Source of the DNA: Pseudomonadota bacterium
GTDB lineage: Bacteria > Pseudomonadota > Gammaproteobacteria > Pseudomonadales > Azotimanducaceae
Assembly: GCA_027624035.1 (NCBI GenBank)
Contig: JAQBUI010000023.1
Location: 1-55,500, forward strand
DNA: 55,500 nucleotides
Direction of reading: 5' to 3'
The translations under genes and the position numbers were made by a program. Positions 17,550 through 26,411 of this stretch are shown here, piece by piece; positions within the stretch are counted from its first letter, which is position 1; the number at the start of each line of letters is the position of its first letter. Below the pieces are notes generated by a model, which worked only from the letters and a program-made list of their open reading frames with translations, made no database searches and was not told the DNA's origin.

Positions 17550-17678
17550 CTGTGCTGGAAAGTTCCCCGATCCGAAAAATGTACGGTCGGAACGTCCACG
17601 ACGGGAATGGTGTGGCAAACCATAGCCGGGCCCGACTGTGAGGTATACTGGTGGGTCTTGCCCCTGGAGCGCTCATCT

Positions 17679-18545
17679 GTGGATCGAAAAGCAACGCCAA
17701 CTTCCCATTCCTATTTCTCCCAGCGGCTCCGCCTGCACTATCTGGACTGGGGCAATGAGGACGCGCCACCATTGATGCTGGTGCACGGCAATCGGGATCA
17801 CTGCCACAACTGGGACTGGGTCGCCGAGGCGCTACGGGATGAATACCATATCGTCGCCCCGGATTTCCGTGGCCATGGCGATTCCGCCTGGGTATACGGC
17901 AGCGGCTACAGCCACAGTGAGTATGTATACGATCTCGCCCAGTTGATCCATCAGCAGCAGCTTGCCCCGCTGAACATCATCGCCCATTCGCTTGGCGGAG
18001 GCGTGGCCCTGCGATATGCGGGGGTCTATCCCGAGAACATCAACAGGATGATTGTGATCGAGGGTGCCGGGGGCGGCTGGATGTCCACTGACAGACCCGT
18101 GCATCTGCGCATGAAGGACTGGATCGAGTCCACCCGGAAGGTGGCCGGGCGTCTGCCCAAACGATACCCCACGCTGGAAGATGCCTATGAGCGCATGCAC
18201 GAGGCGAACGCACATCTGCGGGATGATCAGGCCAGGCATCTCACCAGACACGGCAGCGATCAGAATGAGGATGGCACCTATAGCTGGAAGTTCGACAATT
18301 ACACTCACGTCATGTCCCCTTTCGACATGACCCATGAACAGACCATGGAGCTGTGGCAGCGCATCGAGGCACCGCTACTGCTGGTGAGTGGCTCGGAGAG
18401 TTGGTTCGGCAAGGGTGCGCGCCAGGATCCGGCGTCGGCTTTCAGGAATGCCCGCCATGTTACCGTTGCGGACGCCGGACACTGGGTTCATCACGACCAG
18501 CTCGATGAGTTCCTGCGCCTGACCCGGGACTTCTTCAATAACTGA
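17679..18545 (+). CDS. Alpha/beta-fold hydrolase
   Basis: 288 residues from GTG 17679 with GGAG ten bases upstream; the longer open frame runs through the repeats and is not used. The oxyanion strand LMLVHGNRDHCHNWDWV, the nucleophile elbow AHSLGGGVALRYAG (serine) and the late DAGHWVHHDQLDEF (histidine) give a complete catalytic machinery of the epoxide hydrolase/haloperoxidase type. The likely acid lies near LLVSGSESW. The substrate is unknown. A TATACT at 17644 could be its -10 box. The end overlaps the convergent esterase gene by 11 bp. Confidence 0.88.
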   Translation: MDRKATPTSHSYFSQRLRLHYLDWGNEDAPPLMLVHGNRDHCHNWDWVAEALRDEYHIVAPDFRGHGDSAWVYGSGYSHSEYVYDLAQLIHQQQLAPLNIIAHSLGGGVALRYAGVYPENINRMIVIEGAGGGWMSTDRPVHLRMKDWIESTRKVAGRLPKRYPTLEDAYERMHEANAHLRDDQARHLTRHGSDQNEDGTYSWKFDNYTHVMSPFDMTHEQTMELWQRIEAPLLLVSGSESWFGKGARQDPASAFRNARHVTVADAGHWVHHDQLDEFLRLTRDFFNN

Positions 18546-19632
18546 GGGCGGGGTTAAACCAGTCCAGAAGCTGGGGATTCTGGAAGCGCGCATAGTTGTG
18601 AGACAAGCCTTCGATGGCATGAAATGTGAGCTCAGCACCTGCGGCCTCGAGTTCTGCTTTCGCCATATAGGCGGACTCGATCGGAAACATCCAGTCCTGG
18701 GTACCGTGGACGAGATAGATGGGACGTCCGTGAGCGTGATGTAACCTGCCGGTCATCATGATCTCCGGATGCAGCACGCCGGAAAAAGGCGCCAGATGGG
18801 TGAACGGTGAGTTGTCCTGCAGGCCGGCCATCAGGGCATAGGTGCCACCGTCAGACATGCCCGTCAGCAGGACGTGCTCCGCATCAACCTGCCAGGTTGC
18901 CATCAGATCCCGAACGAGCGCTGTGAGTGGCACAAGATCATGCTCCTCTCCCATGAGTGACCACGTATCCTGCTGTGATGTTGGCGCCAGCAGGATGAAT
19001 CCACGGGTGCGAGCTTCACGGACCCAGGACCAGATGAAATCGGCGCCGTGTCCTGTTCCGCCGTGCAGGGCAACCACCAGGCTCGGATGTGCAGCCGGCG
19101 TCAGGAACTCCGGAACATACAGTGAAAATCCGCCCCGCACGTCCCGGTCGTTCTGGAAATGCATCAGGCCGACTGCCGGGTCGCGGTCGCTGGTATCTTC
19201 ATCGAAGCGTGACAGAAATGCCTCACGGTCCCGTACCGGGTCTTCGATGAAGTACTGGTTCACCGGGGTCATGATTGAGGCAATGGGAAACAGAAACTCC
19301 TGCGCCCGGCAGTGGGCCCGCATGGCCTTCATGGTCGCCCACCGATCATCCCCTGGTCCGGTGAAGCCATTGCAGGCCCGCAGACAATATTCGGTGCTTC
19401 GCGACAGTCGTGCAAAAAACGCTTCCAGATGGGCCGGAACCTGCAGCGAACGGAAGGGTGCAAACGTGTCGCGAAGCTCGTCTTCATAGGGTGCGATGAA
19501 GTCTGCCAGTTGCGGCACCCGCTCCGGGTGCATGTTGCGCTGGATCTGTTCGAATGCCGTCAGGGTGGTGAGCAACCGCGGCATCAGCGTCGTGATCCCG
19601 TCCACCAGCGCATCATTGTCGTCGGTCATCAC
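18535..19632 (-). CDS. Alpha/beta hydrolase, phospholipase/carboxylesterase-like
   Basis: 365 residues. A helical N-terminal half of about 150 residues (DALVDGITTLMPRLLTTL) precedes the esterase domain with LVVALHGGTGHGADF (oxyanion hole), LLTGMSDGGTYALMAG (serine nucleophile), HGTQDWMFP (aspartate) and IEGLSHNY (histidine). No signal peptide is seen. It resembles PHB-depolymerase-type or acyl-protein thioesterase-like esterases; the extra N-terminal part is not one I recognise. It ends inside the tail of the convergent hydrolase. Confidence 0.82.
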   Translation of the reverse strand: MMTDDNDALVDGITTLMPRLLTTLTAFEQIQRNMHPERVPQLADFIAPYEDELRDTFAPFRSLQVPAHLEAFFARLSRSTEYCLRACNGFTGPGDDRWATMKAMRAHCRAQEFLFPIASIMTPVNQYFIEDPVRDREAFLSRFDEDTSDRDPAVGLMHFQNDRDVRGGFSLYVPEFLTPAAHPSLVVALHGGTGHGADFIWSWVREARTRGFILLAPTSQQDTWSLMGEEHDLVPLTALVRDLMATWQVDAEHVLLTGMSDGGTYALMAGLQDNSPFTHLAPFSGVLHPEIMMTGRLHHAHGRPIYLVHGTQDWMFPIESAYMAKAELEAAGAELTFHAIEGLSHNYARFQNPQLLDWFNPALSY

Positions 19633-19697
19633 AGCTCCAGTGCTCCAGCATACGGCTCCCGGTCCCCCTGGTTCCAGATCAGGCCGGGTTGATGAGG

Positions 19698-21851
19698 CTA
19701 TTGCCTGCCCAGCTTCTTCTTCTTGTTCTGGACGTAGTCCACCAGAATGTACTCACCGAGATTGTGGGGCTCGGTGTAAAACACCCGGCCACCGTTGATC
19801 TTCGTCATCTGCTCTACGAATGCCTTCAGGTAGTAACTCTGGTCCAGCATAAAGGTATTGATGGTAATGCCCTTGGTCGTACAGCTGCGGACAGCCTTCA
19901 AGGTCTTGCTGAAGGTAGCCTGGGTCGGGGGGTAGGCGAATATCGGCCTGCCGTTTTCCAGGTGGGCGGTGGGTTCGCCATCGGTCACCATGATGATCTG
20001 CCGGGTTCCCTGCTGGTGCTTGGCCAGCATTTTCTCGGCAAGAATCAGCGCGTGCTGCATGTTCGTCCCGAGCAGGTACTCATCGTATTGCAGATAGGGC
20101 AGGTCGTGCGATTTGATCTCGTGGGCCAGGGCAGAGAACCCGAGTACGTAGAGACTGTCTCGCGGGTACGCCGAGGAGATCAGGTTATGTAGCGCCATGG
20201 CGACTTTCTTGGCGGACTGAAATGAGCCCCGAAGCGCCATGGACCAGGACAGATCGACCATCAGTACCGTGGCCGTCTGGGTAATCAGTTCACTGCGATA
20301 GATCTCAAAGTCGTCGGTCTGCAGATTGATGGGGGCGCCGGGGCCCTCCCGGTCGATCGCATTGCGGATGGTCCGCGGCATGTGCAAATGAAACGGGTCA
20401 CCAAATTCGTACGGTTTGGAGTCCTCCAGCCGCTCTCCGAAGCGGCCCTCTTCAGGCACGGCGTGGTTACCAAGACTCTGCTTTTTGAGACGTGCGTAGA
20501 TCTCGCCAAGGGCTTTCTGCCCCAGCGTTCGCGTTCCCCGTGGGGTCAACTCCCACTTGTTGTCCTCGTTGCGGGCATAGCCGGCCTCTTCGAGGATCTT
20601 CATCATCTTCTTCATTTCCTCAAGGTTTTCCCGGGCTTGTTCACCCAGCAACTCCTCCACCTTGTCACCATCGATGGCGTCCATCTTGCCGTCGTACTGG
20701 GCGCGCTGCATCTGTTGCTCAAGGGCGTCCAGTTCTGCCATCTCGCGCATCAGTTCCATGGCGGCCTGCAGGTCGATGTCCTCGTTACCGGAGAAGTCAT
20801 AGCGCTTCCCCTGGGGGTTCAGAAACTCCATCTCCTTGGCCAGTTTCGCCAGTTCCTGCTCGAGTTCCGGGTCGCCGAACTTGCCGCTCATCAGTTCCTG
20901 CAACTGCTGCTGCTGATCGGGTGACATGCTGTTGAACAGGGACTGGGTGGCTTCCATCTGCTGTTGCATCTGCTGCAGTAACTCGTCCAGGGATTGCGGC
21001 GGGTTGTCGCCAAACATGTCCCCGTATTGATCCATGAATTCATCGAACCCGGGGTCCTCGCCGGCGATCTTCTTCACCAGCATCTCATTCAGATCCTTGA
21101 CCATATCCTTCATGCGCTGCATGTCGCCATCGGACATGTTGTTCACCATGTTCTCGATGTCCTTGAAAAAGGATTTGGTCATGGCCTGTCGGAGCTGTTC
21201 GAGGAGCTTTAAGAATTTCTTCTGGGCCTCGGGGTTCAGGAACTCATAGTTTTCAAGTGCTTTGACCTGCCCGGCGGTATCGTCAGGCAGATTGTCGATG
21301 AACTCCTGGTTCTGTTTGCCAATGTCCCCGAGCACCTGGTCGGAGAAGCGGTCGTCGTCCTGTTCACCCGGTTGATACGCGGCGGATTCGTTGGACCGGG
21401 CCTGCTCGTTGCCAGCATCCTGATCACCGGAAGAGGGCGGTCGGTCGGTCTTGAGGCTCTGGTCCAGATCGTTCATCAGATCATCCATGAACTTCCGGGA
21501 CTGATCTTCACTGTTCTTGTGGTCGATCCATTCCGCGATGGTGCTGCGCTCCATGTTGAGGATCTCCTCCAGCTGACGCTTGATGTCCTCCATCACGCTG
21601 CTCATGTCATAGCGTTCGAGTTGCTGGCGTCGCTGCTCCTTGAGTTTTCGCAGAAGGTCGCGCAGACCGCGGATATGATTGCCGTCGGAGTCGTCCATGC
21701 CGCGCTGCATGAGGTAGCGCATGGCCTGCTGCAGGTCACCGAATTCCATCAGGTCTTCAGACAGGGCTTCCAGGATGTCGTCAGCATTGAGTGCGATTGA
21801 CTGCGAACCGTCCCACTCTGAGTATCGGTTCAGGGACGTGAATTTCGACAT
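19698..21851 (-). CDS. VWA domain protein, partner of an AAA+ ATPase
   Basis: 717 residues. A long acidic, glutamine- and methionine-rich helical region (about 100-460) is followed by a von Willebrand A domain. The metal-ion-dependent adhesion site DLSWSMALRGSF (DxSxS) is clear, then TNMQHAL (threonine) and MVTDGEPTAH (aspartate). The gene starts 12 bp after the AAA+ gene stop on the same strand. Such MoxR/chelatase-like pairs act as chaperones that insert metals or remodel protein complexes. The target is unknown; no metalloenzyme operon adjoins. Confidence 0.87.
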   Translation of the reverse strand: MSKFTSLNRYSEWDGSQSIALNADDILEALSEDLMEFGDLQQAMRYLMQRGMDDSDGNHIRGLRDLLRKLKEQRRQQLERYDMSSVMEDIKRQLEEILNMERSTIAEWIDHKNSEDQSRKFMDDLMNDLDQSLKTDRPPSSGDQDAGNEQARSNESAAYQPGEQDDDRFSDQVLGDIGKQNQEFIDNLPDDTAGQVKALENYEFLNPEAQKKFLKLLEQLRQAMTKSFFKDIENMVNNMSDGDMQRMKDMVKDLNEMLVKKIAGEDPGFDEFMDQYGDMFGDNPPQSLDELLQQMQQQMEATQSLFNSMSPDQQQQLQELMSGKFGDPELEQELAKLAKEMEFLNPQGKRYDFSGNEDIDLQAAMELMREMAELDALEQQMQRAQYDGKMDAIDGDKVEELLGEQARENLEEMKKMMKILEEAGYARNEDNKWELTPRGTRTLGQKALGEIYARLKKQSLGNHAVPEEGRFGERLEDSKPYEFGDPFHLHMPRTIRNAIDREGPGAPINLQTDDFEIYRSELITQTATVLMVDLSWSMALRGSFQSAKKVAMALHNLISSAYPRDSLYVLGFSALAHEIKSHDLPYLQYDEYLLGTNMQHALILAEKMLAKHQQGTRQIIMVTDGEPTAHLENGRPIFAYPPTQATFSKTLKAVRSCTTKGITINTFMLDQSYYLKAFVEQMTKINGGRVFYTEPHNLGEYILVDYVQNKKKKLGRQ

Positions 21852-21863
21852 GTTGGCTCCTGG

Positions 21864-23258
21864 CTAACCCCGGTAGGTTATTCTGCCGCCCACCCGGTCC
21901 TTGTTGAGAAGCTGGTTATTGTGCAGCCCCTCGAGAATGAACTCCGCCGTCGATGCCCGCACCGCTGGATTCGTGGATGGCGTAATCTGCTTGATGGCGT
22001 GATCCAGGCCATCGACCCGAGCTATGAGTTGCTCGTATTCACTGGACGGCATGGATTCACCGGTGGTGACATGAATGCCGTCGGCAAACTGCAGCGACAG
22101 GGTCTCCACTTCTGACAGATCCGTAAAGCGGTCGAACACGGACTTGATGGCATTGTTGAACAGCTTGTTCATGATCTTGTCTTCCTGACCGTCTTCCATG
22201 GCCTCGAATTCGATCTTGCCCTGCAGGGAGGGCATGATGAACGGCAGGTCAGAGATGCGCGGGACGACGTCCTGTTCCCCGGTGGCAATGGCCCGGCGCA
22301 GCGCGTTTGCGAGCAAGGCCTCGTAATTGGCAACCGAGGCTCTGACGGAGACCCCCGAGCGCTGGTTGATATCGGGAGACTTGCGCGCCTGCTGGGTGAT
22401 TTCCGCAATGATCTGAGACATGAACGATGGCACTTCCTCACGGTACTCGCCCAGATTCAGCTGGCGCTGTTCCTGTTCCATGATCGTGACTTCTTCAAGA
22501 ATCGACTCGGGATAGTGGGTACGGATCTGTGACCCGTAGCGATCCTTGAGCGGCGTGATGATGCGCCCCCGGTTAGTATAGTCTTCCGGGTTTGCGGTGG
22601 CGACGATCAGGATGTCGAGGTCCAGACGGATCTTGTGGCCGCGAATCTGCACGTCCCGTTCTTCCATGACGTTGAGCAGGCCGACCTGAATTCGCTCGGC
22701 AAGGTCAGGCAACTCGTTGATCGCAAAGATGCCCCTGTTGGTGTGGGGAATCAGCCCGAAATGCAGCGCTTCCTCGTCTGCCAGATAGCGGCCTTCAGCA
22801 ATCTTGATGGGGTCAATCTCTCCAATCAGGTCTGCGATGGTGATGTCGGGTGTCGCGAGCTTTTCACCATAGCGTTCATCCCGATGCATCCATCGGATCG
22901 GTGCCTCGTCGCCCATCTCATCAAGGAGCTTGCGGCCCTGGGCGCTAATGGGGGCGAACGGGTCCTCGGGTATCTCGACGTTGTCCAGAACAGGCGTGTA
23001 TTCATCCAGCAGCGAGACGAGTGAGCGGATCAGTCTGGACTTCGCCTGGCCCCGTTCGCCCAGCAGGATAATGTCCTGACCGGACAGAATGGCGTTCTGC
23101 ATCTGCGGGATGACGCTGTCCTGGTAGCCAATGATCCCGGGGAACACGTCCTGTTCACTTTTCAGTTTGCTGATAAGGTTGCGCCTCATCTCTTCCCTGA
23201 CAGGAAGAACTTTATAGCCGGAGGCGCGCAGTGCACCGAGGGTTCTGGCTTCTGTCAC
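21864..23258 (-). CDS. AAA+ ATPase of the magnesium-chelatase subunit I / MoxR type
   Basis: 464 residues. The P-loop reads LLGERGQAKSRLIRS. Walker B is GIFAINELPDLAERIQ, with asparagine where aspartate is usual before the glutamate. Sensor 1 is IVATANPEDYTNRGRI, and an arginine-containing PLKDRYGSQIRTHYP follows. The C-terminal helical lid extends to the end. It should form a ring that works with the VWA protein encoded 12 bp downstream. The 127-bp gap upstream of it separates this operon from cmoB. Confidence 0.88.
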   Translation of the reverse strand: MTEARTLGALRASGYKVLPVREEMRRNLISKLKSEQDVFPGIIGYQDSVIPQMQNAILSGQDIILLGERGQAKSRLIRSLVSLLDEYTPVLDNVEIPEDPFAPISAQGRKLLDEMGDEAPIRWMHRDERYGEKLATPDITIADLIGEIDPIKIAEGRYLADEEALHFGLIPHTNRGIFAINELPDLAERIQVGLLNVMEERDVQIRGHKIRLDLDILIVATANPEDYTNRGRIITPLKDRYGSQIRTHYPESILEEVTIMEQEQRQLNLGEYREEVPSFMSQIIAEITQQARKSPDINQRSGVSVRASVANYEALLANALRRAIATGEQDVVPRISDLPFIMPSLQGKIEFEAMEDGQEDKIMNKLFNNAIKSVFDRFTDLSEVETLSLQFADGIHVTTGESMPSSEYEQLIARVDGLDHAIKQITPSTNPAVRASTAEFILEGLHNNQLLNKDRVGGRITYRG

Positions 23259-23384
23259 TCAACTCTCCTGATACAAAGGATGACTGATTGCTGGCAGTAT
23301 AAACATGATGTGCTGTAGTTTTCTAAGGCTTTTTGTCCCGCTTGATCCCCGTCCAGTCCGGTTCGTCCGGGTTCATCCCGCAGG

Positions 23385-24341
23385 TCAGCGTGGACGGTGC
23401 GCCTGCACGATAGCCCGTGTCGGTGCCGGATAGCCCTCAAATGTCTGCTCGCCATCGTCCGGGTCGAGGAAGTCCGACAGGGATTGAAACGTCATCCAGG
23501 AAGTGGAGCGCTGCTCCACGGCCGTTGTCGGGGAAACATCCAGAATCCTCGGTTGTTCAAACCCCACCCTCTCCAGCCAGCGAACCAGGGCGTCAGGACT
23601 TGGCAGAAACCAGACATTGGCCATCCTGGCATAGCGGTTCGCGGGCGTCAGCACCGTATCCACATGACCTGGCACGACCAGTGTCTCAAGAATGAGTTCA
23701 CCTCCGGGCGTCAGAAAGTTCATTAGCTCCCCAAGATGGTCCAGCGGCGATCTGCGATGGGATAGCACGCCCATGGAGAAGACCGTGTCGAACAGGTCCC
23801 GAAGGGGCAGCGTTTCCGCCCGCAGGGGCAGCATGAAGGCGGGGCAGGGGGGCATCAGCTTTCTGGTGGCCAGGAACTGGTACAAAAACAGCCGGGTTGG
23901 GTCGACGCCAAGGACCATTTGAGCGCCCGCCCCCAGCATCCGGTACAGGTAGTAGCCATTGCCACAACCGATGTCCAGTACCCGCCGTCCCTGCAACGGG
24001 CTGATCGACCCGGCCACTCGCTGCCATTTCAGATCAGACCGCCATTCAGAATCAATCTTGACGCCGCAGAGGTCCCAGGGTCCCTTTCGCCAGGGCATGA
24101 ATGCCCTGAGTGATGTTTCAAGCGCCTCCCGGTCGACCCGGGCGGCCGAGACGGCCACAGCGGGAGACCTGAAGTCCACCTGACTGTGGCCTGGCTGCGG
24201 TATCTGCGCCAGTGCGGCATCCCAGCGCGGGGCATCGCCATGAGGCGTCATGGCATCCGCCAGGGCTGTTTCGACTGCGGCGCGAGCCGTGGCCGGCAAT
24301 TGATCCAGGACTTGTCTGAAGTGCTGTTCAGCCTCGCTCAT
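23385..24341 (-). CDS. cmoB: tRNA U34 carboxymethyltransferase CmoB
   Basis: 318 residues from ATG 24341 (MSEAEQHFRQVL), close to E. coli CmoB in length; ATG 24368 would add nine residues. FMPWRKGPWDLCGVKIDSEWRSDLK and the Rossmann motif VLDIGCGNGYYLYRM with VLGVDPTRLFLYQF are diagnostic. CmoB transfers the carboxymethyl group of carboxy-SAM to 5-hydroxyuridine 34 of several tRNAs to give cmo5U. The start overlaps the end of an unknown membrane-protein gene by 14 bp, and cmoA lies just beyond that gene, so the three are one operon. Confidence 0.95.
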   Translation of the reverse strand: MSEAEQHFRQVLDQLPATARAAVETALADAMTPHGDAPRWDAALAQIPQPGHSQVDFRSPAVAVSAARVDREALETSLRAFMPWRKGPWDLCGVKIDSEWRSDLKWQRVAGSISPLQGRRVLDIGCGNGYYLYRMLGAGAQMVLGVDPTRLFLYQFLATRKLMPPCPAFMLPLRAETLPLRDLFDTVFSMGVLSHRRSPLDHLGELMNFLTPGGELILETLVVPGHVDTVLTPANRYARMANVWFLPSPDALVRWLERVGFEQPRILDVSPTTAVEQRSTSWMTFQSLSDFLDPDDGEQTFEGYPAPTRAIVQAHRPR

Positions 24342-24879
24342 CGCGAGCCGGCCCAACAATCGACACATGTTCGGCCAGCATCTCGTAGGCGGAGTATGAT
24401 TCTCCGATCAGGCCAGCCAGCCAGTACTCTGCCAGGATGTAGGTGATCCGGTGAATCCACAGTGACAGAACAAACCCCAGCAGCGGCCAGGACAGTTCCG
24501 CGGGCATCACGTAGAGGTTCGCGGCAGCCACCGCAAGCAGGGCCGTTGCCGGCTGCCAGCGGCCCAGTTCATTGGTATAACCGGCAAAGATGGTCCAGAA
24601 GACCCCGAGGATGGGAATCACGAGCATCGCGAGCCAGCCAAACTCATAGGCCACCAGTCCGCAGCAGGCGGCCAGGATGAGCGGAGACAGCACAAGCCCA
24701 ATCCAGATCGCGAGCTTCTGCAGGATCGTTCCCTGACCGGTCGTGGTGCGGATGGCACTGGCCGCGACGTGAGTAAAGAATTGCCGGGCGACGGCCCTCG
24801 GAATGCTGATGGCGGAGCGGCCATCGCGGATTTCCTGCTGGAGTCCGGCGAACTCCTCGGCATTCAGATATTTGCCCAT
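24328..24879 (-). CDS. Unknown inner-membrane protein between cmoA and cmoB
   Basis: 183 residues. The N-terminal cytoplasmic part MGKYLNAEEFAGLQQEIRDG is followed by about four hydrophobic segments (AIWIGLVLSPLILAACCGLV, LAMLVIPILGVFWTIFAGY, TALLAVAAANLYVM, LLGFVLSLWIHRITYILA). I do not recognise the family and see no catalytic motif. It is 3 bp from cmoA and overlaps cmoB by 14 bp, so it is co-translated with both. A role in tRNA modification is not supported by its membrane nature; it may simply be carried along. Confidence 0.75.
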   Translation of the reverse strand: MGKYLNAEEFAGLQQEIRDGRSAISIPRAVARQFFTHVAASAIRTTTGQGTILQKLAIWIGLVLSPLILAACCGLVAYEFGWLAMLVIPILGVFWTIFAGYTNELGRWQPATALLAVAAANLYVMPAELSWPLLGFVLSLWIHRITYILAEYWLAGLIGESYSAYEMLAEHVSIVGPARDERG

Positions 24880-24882
24880 GGT

Positions 24883-25629
24883 CTAGAATTTTCCCGCCAG
24901 GATGGCCACAAAATTGAGACATTGCACGATCTTGTTGACCCTTGTAAAGCCAGCCTGATGCAGACGTGCCTGATGCAGTTCCCAGGAATTGGGTACCAGC
25001 ACATTCTCCAGTGCGGCACGCTTCTGGGCGATCTCCAGGTCGCTGTATCCGCGAAATCGCTTGAACTCACGATGCAGGTCCTCGATCAATGCCTGCTGCC
25101 CGTCGTCTTCGAACCGGATCTTTTCACACAATACGAGAATGCCATTGTCATTCAGGCCGTCGGCGATGCGACGCAGCAATTTGCTGCGGTCCTCATCCGG
25201 GATGAACTGCAGTGTGAAATTCATGACCACTACCGAAGCGTTCTCAATCGGCGTCTCCCGGGCATCCTGCAGGGCGATCACGATGCCGGCCTCGCTATGG
25301 TCCCGTTCGACGTTGCGGCGAGCCCGGATCACCATGTCCGGTGAACTGTCGACTCCGATCACATTGCAGCTGGCCGGTAGCTGTTGACGGATGCGCAGGG
25401 TCGAGGCACCCAGTGAACACCCGAGGTCATAGCAGTTGCTGCCAGGCTGGGCGAAATGGGCTGTCATGAGGGCGATCATATCGAGCATGAGCCCGTATCC
25501 GGGGACCGACCGGTCGATCATGTTTTCAAAGACATCCGCCACCTGGCCATTGAATTCAAAGGCCGGCGTGTTCGGCAGGGGCTCTGCGTAGACCCTGTCG
25601 GTGTGTTTCATTTCGTTTGAGTCGACCAT
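24883..25629 (-). CDS. cmoA: Carboxy-S-adenosyl-L-methionine synthase CmoA
   Basis: 248 residues from ATG 25629, matching the length of E. coli CmoA; the open frame extends upstream but only into low-complexity sequence. FENMIDRSVPGYGLMLDMI, the SAM-binding YDLGCSLGASTLRIR and VMNFTLQFIPDEDR are family hallmarks. It converts SAM and prephenate into carboxy-SAM, the co-substrate of CmoB. First gene of the cmoA/membrane protein/cmoB operon, divergent from the HNH gene, with a shared 112-bp control region. Confidence 0.95.
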   Translation of the reverse strand: MVDSNEMKHTDRVYAEPLPNTPAFEFNGQVADVFENMIDRSVPGYGLMLDMIALMTAHFAQPGSNCYDLGCSLGASTLRIRQQLPASCNVIGVDSSPDMVIRARRNVERDHSEAGIVIALQDARETPIENASVVVMNFTLQFIPDEDRSKLLRRIADGLNDNGILVLCEKIRFEDDGQQALIEDLHREFKRFRGYSDLEIAQKRAALENVLVPNSWELHQARLHQAGFTRVNKIVQCLNFVAILAGKF

Positions 25630-25741
25630 TTTGGATTTGTCAGCGCTAACACCCCATATTAGCCCGAATCCCCGATCTTGATAAATCGGAACACATGGAT
25701 AAGATAAGGCGGGTGCCGCCGCCGGCCCCGGGAGACAAAGC

Positions 25742-26332
25742 ATGAGTCTGAGTATCCTTCGCATCAACACAGCGGGATTTCCGCTGGAGTGGATCAGTTG
25801 GCAGGAAGCAGTCTGCCTGCACGCCCGAGAAATGGTGAGCTGGACCTATGGCGAGGAAGTCATGTCGGTTCACGGCGGCAATTCACGGCTGACCGGAGAA
25901 CGCACCGTGGTCACGCTGAACAGCATCATGGCATGCCGGGGCAAGGTCTACACCGACGGACGGGCCGAACCCCCTTTGACAAACCGGGCGCTCTTTCGCA
26001 GGGATCAAAACATCTGCCTATACTGCGGCAACTGTTTCAATGAATCACAGCTAAGCCGTGACCACGTGCAGCCGATCTCCCGTGGAGGCCATGATGTCTG
26101 GACCAACGTGGTGACGGCCTGCAAGCGATGTAATGCGCGCAAGGGCAACCTGCTGCTGGACGAGTGCAGCCTTGAGTTGCTGGCATTGCCATATTGTCCG
26201 AACCATGCCGAATACCTGGCGCTTTCTCATAGCGGGCGCATTCTGGGTGATCAGATGGCATTCCTTCGCAAACAGTTCTCAGCCAACAGCCGGCTGCTTG
26301 CCGAACAACTGAGCCCGGTGATTGCCGTATAG
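25742..26332 (+). CDS. HNH endonuclease domain protein
   Basis: 196 residues. The C-terminal half has an HNH domain with two zinc-binding CxxC pairs, CLYCGNC and CKRCNARKGN. The catalytic block is LSRDHVQPISRGGHDVWTN, with D-H, then H and N in place. The N-terminal half (about 100 residues) is a small domain often found with this housekeeping HNH family. The metal and nuclease residues look intact, but its substrate is unknown. It stands alone, not beside a restriction gene or an intron, and is followed by a strong hairpin. Confidence 0.85.
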   Translation: MSLSILRINTAGFPLEWISWQEAVCLHAREMVSWTYGEEVMSVHGGNSRLTGERTVVTLNSIMACRGKVYTDGRAEPPLTNRALFRRDQNICLYCGNCFNESQLSRDHVQPISRGGHDVWTNVVTACKRCNARKGNLLLDECSLELLALPYCPNHAEYLALSHSGRILGDQMAFLRKQFSANSRLLAEQLSPVIAV

Positions 26333-26337
26333 TACAC

Positions 26338-26355
26338 GCTGGCGTTGACGCCAGC
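26338..26355. terminator. Hairpin after the HNH gene
   Basis: GCTGGCGT-TG-ACGCCAGC is a perfect 8-bp inverted repeat starting 5 bases after the stop. There is no T-run, so it may be a Rho-assisted stop or a processing stem rather than a classic intrinsic terminator. Confidence 0.45.
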
Positions 26356-26411
26356 CCGCCCGAGTCAATAGACTGGCGAACTTCCCTGATCAAGACAACA
26401 AAGGTATTCCA

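Noticed and set aside
19698..23258. AAA+/VWA pair as an anti-phage system
   Set aside because: It lacks the third effector component seen in such systems and lies in the conserved backbone rather than in the island.
25742..26332. HNH gene as part of a homing intron or restriction system
   Set aside because: No interrupted gene, methyltransferase or specificity subunit is nearby; it lies beside a housekeeping operon.
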